A DNA stretch of 22,258 bases from assembly GCA_003427395.1 (NCBI GenBank), contig BFEA01000005.1, positions 6,679,429-6,701,686 on the forward strand. The letters run 5' to 3'. The notes beneath the pieces were generated by a model that saw nothing but the letters and a program-made list of their open reading frames with translations, made no database searches and had not been told where the DNA came from. The position numbers and the translations under genes were made by a program. The stretch is from Chara braunii. Lineage: Eukaryota > Streptophyta > Charophyceae > Charales > Characeae. This document shows positions 18,251-22,258 of this stretch, piece after piece; the stretch's first letter is position 1; each line of letters starts with the position of its first letter.

Positions 18251-18258
18251 AAGGGGGA
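18251..18258 (+). promoter_or_regulatory. Polypurine tract
   Basis: AAGGGGGA lies directly before the TG start of the 3' LTR and 25 bp after the pol stop. It is the expected primer for plus-strand DNA synthesis. Its position fixes the LTR start better than the LTR alignment does. Confidence 0.8.
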
Positions 18259-19288
18259 TGGAACAGGGGCCTTGCGATGATGTACATGTTCTGGGCTAAG
18301 GCCCCAGCAAGCCTCGTGCCCGCCCTAAGTGAAGGCGGGCCAGCAAATCAACAAGAGCCCTCTGTGCCAACATTTCATGAAGTGGGGTCCATACAGTTGC
18401 AGCACGCCAGTTGGTTGGAGTGCACCGAGTCTCGGATTTCAGCAAATGCTGAAAGCCCAGGGCCTCTGAGTTAGTTAGGCCCTGGGCAATCGAACGTGAG
18501 GCCGACAATGCATGCTGGGTATAGAGGCCGAAAATGCCAAAGGGAAATCGGCCCACTATCTGTATCTGGACGCAGGTCTTGATGAAGGAGGCGCAAGTGC
18601 ATTGCCCCGGGGCCCAACTGTGTCGGGCTGGGTTCAGCCTCCGGGCCCCGGTCACAGGCTGAAGGGAGGCCCCACACGCTGCACTGGCATATAGGCAAGC
18701 AGGGCGAGTGGGCAGGGATCTTGGCCAGTGCGGGCAATGCCGCACGCTGCGCAAATGCGAGCCGCCGCTGCTGCTGCGCTGCGCTAAGAGAGGTGCAAGG
18801 CAGGCCAGCGCTAGGCGGTAGGGCGCTGCCTGCGCACCAGGGCACTGGCGGCCATAGCTGGGTCGCATGAGGGTGCAGTGAGGGTGAAGGGCGAAGGTGG
18901 TCTTCGGAGGTGAAGGGCGCTGTGTGGGTACAAGGGAGAGTGTGGGTGAAGAGGACACGTACCTGGTGGAGGTGGAGGTCGGCATTGGTGTTGACATCAT
19001 CACTTGCTGGTAGTCAAGTTGTCTGGTTGCTTTCATAGCTGTAGTTGTAGGCTAGGCTTTAGAGTAGATAGGGCGCCTGGCGCCATTCACAAGAGAGAGC
19101 TACATTTGGGTTATGCTGTTGGTGTTGCCCTGTTGGGCATGGACATTGTCTCACGATTCTTCTGTATCATTCTCAATGGGATGGTTACTCGGTTCCATGT
19201 GCTATCTGCTTTGGCTTTGACTACTTGGACTTCAGTGTGATTTTGCATTCTGGATTTCGGTGCTTCGTCCATATTCATTTTCCTTGCA
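18259..19288 (+). repeat. 3' LTR of the Ty3 chromovirus
   Basis: It begins TGGAACAGGGGCC directly after the polypurine tract and ends TTCCTTGCA, collinear with the 5' LTR. Differences include 14 fewer bases near the start, a 14-base insertion after GCTGCTGCTG near 18770, and about 25 substitutions scattered along its length. It retains the stem-loops of the 5' copy. Confidence 0.88.
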
Positions 19289-19294
19289 GAAGTG
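19289..19294. repeat. Right target-site duplication of the Ty3 element
   Basis: GAAGTG follows the CA of the 3' LTR and matches 10284-10289. The flanks on both sides are rich in GATG/GGTGATG motifs, consistent with a single insertion into one pre-existing region. Confidence 0.6.
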
Positions 19295-20050
19295 ACTGAC
19301 AGGTGGTGATCGTGATGATGTGGCCAATGAAAGCCTGCCAGCCAGCTCTGTTTGTGATGACTTGGCTGGCTATGCTGCAATGGAAACCCAGATTGATGGT
19401 GAGATTGATGGTGATGTTTGGGATGGCGTGATGGCGCGATTGAGGCTTGGTTGAGCGGACGTTGTTACTATGGAGGCAGGTGATGATGTGGATGCCCTGT
19501 TTGCTGATGAACGTGTTGACGTGGCTGAATGCTAGGACCGTATTACTGGAGATCGCTGACGATGATTGTGCTTCTTTGCGTAGTTAAGATCTGGATGCTG
19601 ATGCTGATGTCGAAGCTGAGGCAGATCCAGAGCGTTGGTGATGATCTTGATGTCGTGACGAGTGACGGTCTGACGATGATGAGTTCGATGACGTGGCCGA
19701 GGACGACCTGAGAGCTGCTGATGATTGCTGACTCGTGATGGTCTTGATGCCGTGGCTGACTGGACGTGATTACCTATACTTGCCAATGACGATGACGAGA
19801 TCGATGACGTGGCCGATGACGCCCTGAGTGCTGCTGATGATTGCGAAACCTAGGATGACGATGATGAGTTCGATGACGTGGCCGACGACGACCTGAGAGC
19901 TGCTGATGATTACTGACTGGTGACGGTCTTGATGCCGTGGCTGACTGGACGTGATTACCTGTCCTTGCCAATGACGATAACGAGTCCCATGACATGGCCG
20001 ATGACGTGGCCGATGACGTCCTGAGCACTCCTGATTAACGGCTGCAAGGT
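19295..20050 (+). repeat. Degenerate GATG/GACG-rich repeat region, 185-bp period
   Basis: ACGATGATGAGTTCGATGAC occurs at 19673 and again at 19858, with the following about 180 bp also alike, giving a 185-bp period for about two units. Shorter internal copies (GATGACGTGGCCGATGACG) recur within each unit. One frame would give Asp/Val/Ala-rich peptides (DDVADD) but has many stops. The region appears to have extended leftward before the Ty3 insertion, since 10195-10283 has the same GATG-rich character. Confidence 0.7.
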
Positions 20051-20558
20051 TGCAGGGTGATGACAAACTCTAGGGTGATGATGAATTCCCTAAAAAATCC
20101 TCCAGATGCGATGATGGTAGTTGAATGTAGCCCCCCGGACAATGTGTGTATCCTTGGCGTCGGCTACAAGTGCGCGATGGTGCTCCACAGCGATCCATTT
20201 CGCTGGCTCCGTGGGCCGTGGTCAATGGCGTCAGCCAGCGGCGCGCGAGGGCGATGGACGCCGTGCACATCCGGCGATGGACACCATCCACGTCCTCCGC
20301 GCGTAGACCCGCCCGCCAACCCCGTCCTCCGCACGAACATCTGCCCGCCAATTTCGCCCCGGCACTTTCGCACGCCTGCTACCCTGTGAGCGCTAACCCG
20401 TCGGCGCTCGCGGCTGTTTGCTTTACTCCTGCCAATCTCCAATTGTTTTTTTTTTTTTTTCTGCTTTTTTTTTTTGTTCGAGTTCTCTTCAATGTTCATT
20501 TCGGGAACCTCTCTCCGTCTCTGTTTCCCTTTTTTTTAACTTTCACTTGATCTTGAAT

Positions 20559-20627
<69 letters not shown>

Positions 20628-20799
20628 CTGGCCCAGGGGTCTCTCCCTCCGTTTGTCTGTCTGCCCGTAGGTTGATCGGTTGGTCTGTCAGTCAGTTGGT
20701 CGGTGCGTCTGACTCTCTCTCCCTCCCTCTCTCTATCTATGTGACTCTATCTGTTGCTTCTTATCTGCACATAGTAACTGGCGACTGCGCGCTGACATC
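20051..20799. other. Low-complexity non-coding region with a CT microsatellite
   Basis: A GC-rich part (20150-20420) with short spurious frames passes into T tracts (20446-20460, 20465-20475), a pure TC/CT microsatellite of about 61 bp (20563-20623), and imperfect TCTG/GTCAGT-type sequence to 20750. No domain is seen. A pyrimidine-rich stretch before a candidate ATG could be a plant-type 5' UTR, but this is weak. Confidence 0.6.
20563..20623. repeat. (CT)n dinucleotide microsatellite
   Basis: About 30 uninterrupted TC repeats. The flanks are also pyrimidine rich. Length is probably variable and subject to assembly error. Confidence 0.95.
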
Positions 20800-20931
20800 A
20801 TGGCGTCTTCTGGCTCCGCTGATTTGATGTCTCACCTTCCTGGTCTCCCTTACATCTGTGAGTTTGAGTGGCAAATAGTAAGCGTGGGCAGCCACACCAC
20901 CTTGTCTCGCAGGTTCGCGTGCCGCAAGTGA
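20800..20931 (+). CDS. Candidate first coding exon of an unrecognised host gene
   Basis: ATG at 20800 in a favourable context (ATCATGGCG) opens MASSGSADLMSHLPGLPYI, a plant-like N-terminus. GTGAGT at 20858-20863 is a good 5' splice site, so the exon would be 20800-20857; read through, the frame stops at 20929-20931 after 43 codons. It follows a pyrimidine-rich stretch such as is often seen in 5' UTRs. No downstream exon or protein family is recognised, and short ATG-plus-donor combinations occur by chance. Treat it as a lead only. Confidence 0.2.
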   Translation: MASSGSADLMSHLPGLPYICEFEWQIVSVGSHTTLSRRFACRK

Positions 20932-22003
20932 GAAGGATAACCTGCATTCATAATGCCAGTTGCCAACTCCAATAGCTCTCGCCGGTTCTTCTTTGCTTGG
21001 CATTTGCAAGCCTAGGTTCAATGTCCTCAACTGATGCATTCAGTCAGTCTCCCAGCTTTCTGCGGCAAATCCACAGCTGTGAAGCTCTCTACTATGCACT
21101 ATGCATGGGTCCAGTGGACCATCTCACGCCAAAATGTATAGATCATGCAACTTCGTCACTCTCAAAGAACTGTAACCATCACTCTTAGACAAGGGTAGGA
21201 GAGAAGAATGCTGCATGACGCAGCTTATATTATCAAAATTATGTTTACAAAGAATGCCAATGTTCCCTGAACTTAGACGCACTCCCAGCTCATCACATAT
21301 TCAGTCCCTAACGCATCAAGACAGCATGTACACTACAGCGCTGTCTCTGGAGATCACGTCTCAGTCCAGGTAAGTATCTTCCATAGCCCAAAGCTCTTGA
21401 ACACCTTCTGATGTAGTTCCTTTCTCCCTCGTATGCATGAACACTCTCTCTTCTCTCTCAAGGACCTACTCTGAATGCATCTCACGGGTCTTCCTCTTCT
21501 AGTCTGTGCTAGGCAGCTATGGCTGCTCCTACTACTAGCATCCTGGCCAGGCAGCTAAGGCTGCATCATCCTGCACCAGCGCGCAACCTCTGCCTTCAGC
21601 ACCACTTCCAGCTCCAGTGCATCCTCCTCCTTCCACCAAATAGCACACAAGTGGCCAGCACTTCCATGCCAGTGAGGAATCTGCCACAAATGAGGCGAGC
21701 AGCCTCCTTTATAGTGCTGGATTCCACGTTCAGCATCTGAATTGGCACTTCGGCCCTGTCCCAGGCCCTGCATTGCATGTGTCCCAGTGATATCCCAGAA
21801 AGGTACTGCTGCTTTTTGGCATTCGGCCTGTATTTCAGACAGTAGGACTGGATCTGGACTGCCTACAGAAATTAATTCAGTATTGGGACTTTACAGTTAT
21901 CTTGACCTTCGAACAGACACAACAAATTGACGAACAGACACACAACCTATTCGAATAGACACTTTATATTGCACGAACAGGCACTATCTGCACAGCCCTT
22001 TGA

Positions 22004-22032
22004 CACACCCTGTGGCGGAACCACAGGGTGTG
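22004..22032. repeat. Perfect 12-bp hairpin
   Basis: CACACCCTGTGG (22004-22015) and CCACAGGGTGTG (22021-22032) are exact inverted arms with a 5-base loop, CGGAA. Nothing nearby shows that it is a terminator or an element end. Confidence 0.7.
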
Positions 22033-22166
22033 GTGCTCCGCTAGTGACAGAGATGGAGATGGAGGAAGAAGGGGGGAGCAAGATGCACAGCGCAGCTCCC
22101 CACACAAGACTCCAATGCACGTACTCCAAAATGTGCAAGTGAAGAATGGCCTGAAAACAGACAATG

Positions 22167-22184
22167 GCTGGGGTATACCCCAGC
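22167..22184. repeat. Perfect 18-bp palindrome
   Basis: GCTGGGGTATACCCCAGC is its own reverse complement. It is followed by GACTG-type pentamer repeats (22190-22212) and two GGTACC sites six bases apart (22213-22230). It may be a foldback remnant or part of a transposon end running out of the window. Confidence 0.7.
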
Positions 22185-22258
22185 GGACTGACGGGACTGG
22201 ACTGGACTGGCTGGTACCGACAGAGGTACCGGCCTGGACTGGCCTACCCCGAATATAA

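Larger units (their letters stand above)
10290..19288 (+). mobile_element. Ty3/gypsy chromovirus LTR retrotransposon, near full length, inactive
   Basis: The order is 5' LTR (10290-11322), iMet primer-binding site, leader, gag with zinc knuckle, protease, reverse transcriptase, RNase H, integrase, chromodomain, polypurine tract and 3' LTR (18259-19288). RT before integrase and a C-terminal chromodomain place it in the chromovirus branch of Ty3/gypsy (Metaviridae). Coding damage includes in-frame stops at 13465, 14807, 17312 and 17375, frameshifts near 14250 and 17195, and a 92-bp tandem duplication at 16533-16716. By eye the LTRs differ at roughly 25 positions plus 14-, 14-, 2- and 1-nt indels. 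Confidence 0.93.
20932..22258. other. Unassigned region with inverted repeats, no gene recognised
   Basis: The open frames are short and unconvincing. Local structure includes paired AGGCAGCTATGGCTGC and AGGCAGCTAAGGCTGC 40 bp apart (21509, 21549), repeated ACGAACAGACAC-type words (21908-21985), a 12-bp hairpin (22004-22032) and an 18-bp palindrome (22167-22184). These suggest repeat-derived DNA, but no family is identified. Confidence 0.5.

Noticed and set aside
19295-20050. Acidic repeat protein gene (DDVADD repeats)
   Set aside because: Every frame carries several stops within each unit and no splice structure is evident. Treated as a degenerate repeat array.
20146-20550. 134-codon frame ending in poly-Phe
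   Set aside because: It spans GC-rich sequence and two T tracts, with no motif and competing frames on both strands.

Overview
This is a repeat-dominated piece of a eukaryotic nuclear genome, most likely from a plant or streptophyte alga. A large, repeat-rich genome such as that of a charophyte would fit, but this is inference. The evidence is a Ty3/gypsy chromovirus primed by initiator-tRNA-Met, an APE-type LINE with a plant-like ORF1 and a zf-RVT tail, a degraded U6 snRNA-like piece, many long A/T homopolymers and no bacterial gene organisation. A few N bases lie in the LTR and pol, as expected where repeat copies collapse in assembly.

Layout. Positions 1-1181 hold no recognisable gene. 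They contain T tracts, one of which (82 T) is flanked by a 14-bp target-site duplication. About 1182-10140 is one old minus-strand LINE. Its ORF1 (10031 to 6186) has an RNA-binding-like region, a zinc knuckle, a charged helical region and an extra C-terminal module. Its ORF2 (6140 to 1297) has endonuclease, reverse transcriptase and zf-RVT. Both are broken by stops and frameshifts. Two plus-strand insertions ending in poly(A) cut it: a 503-bp element with a 153-bp tandem repeat between endonuclease and RT (4764-5266), and a roughly 1-kb composite in ORF1 (about 8110-9160) carrying 122-bp terminal-inverted-repeat elements and the U6-like sequence.

Positions 10290-19288 are a nearly full-length plus-strand Ty3/gypsy chromovirus: 1033-bp 5' LTR, iMet PBS, long leader, gag, a gag/pol junction with a classical -1 slippery heptamer (GGGAAAC), protease, RT, RNase H, integrase, chromodomain, polypurine tract and 1030-bp 3' LTR. 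It is bounded by GAAGTG repeats. It is dead: nonsense codons, frameshifts and a 92-bp tandem duplication break it. By eye the LTRs differ at about 25 positions plus small indels (about 97% alike), so the insertion is fairly recent. It landed in a GATG/GACG-rich degenerate repeat region that resumes at 19295 and shows a 185-bp period.

From 20050 to the end there is low-complexity DNA (T tracts, a 61-bp CT microsatellite), one weak candidate host first exon (20800-20857) and unassigned sequence with sharp palindromes. No intact protein-coding gene is convincingly present. The most notable points are the gag-pol frameshift signal, the bare poly(T) insertion with target-site duplications, the U6-like/foldback repeat cluster, and the AT-hook-like insert in the chromodomain.
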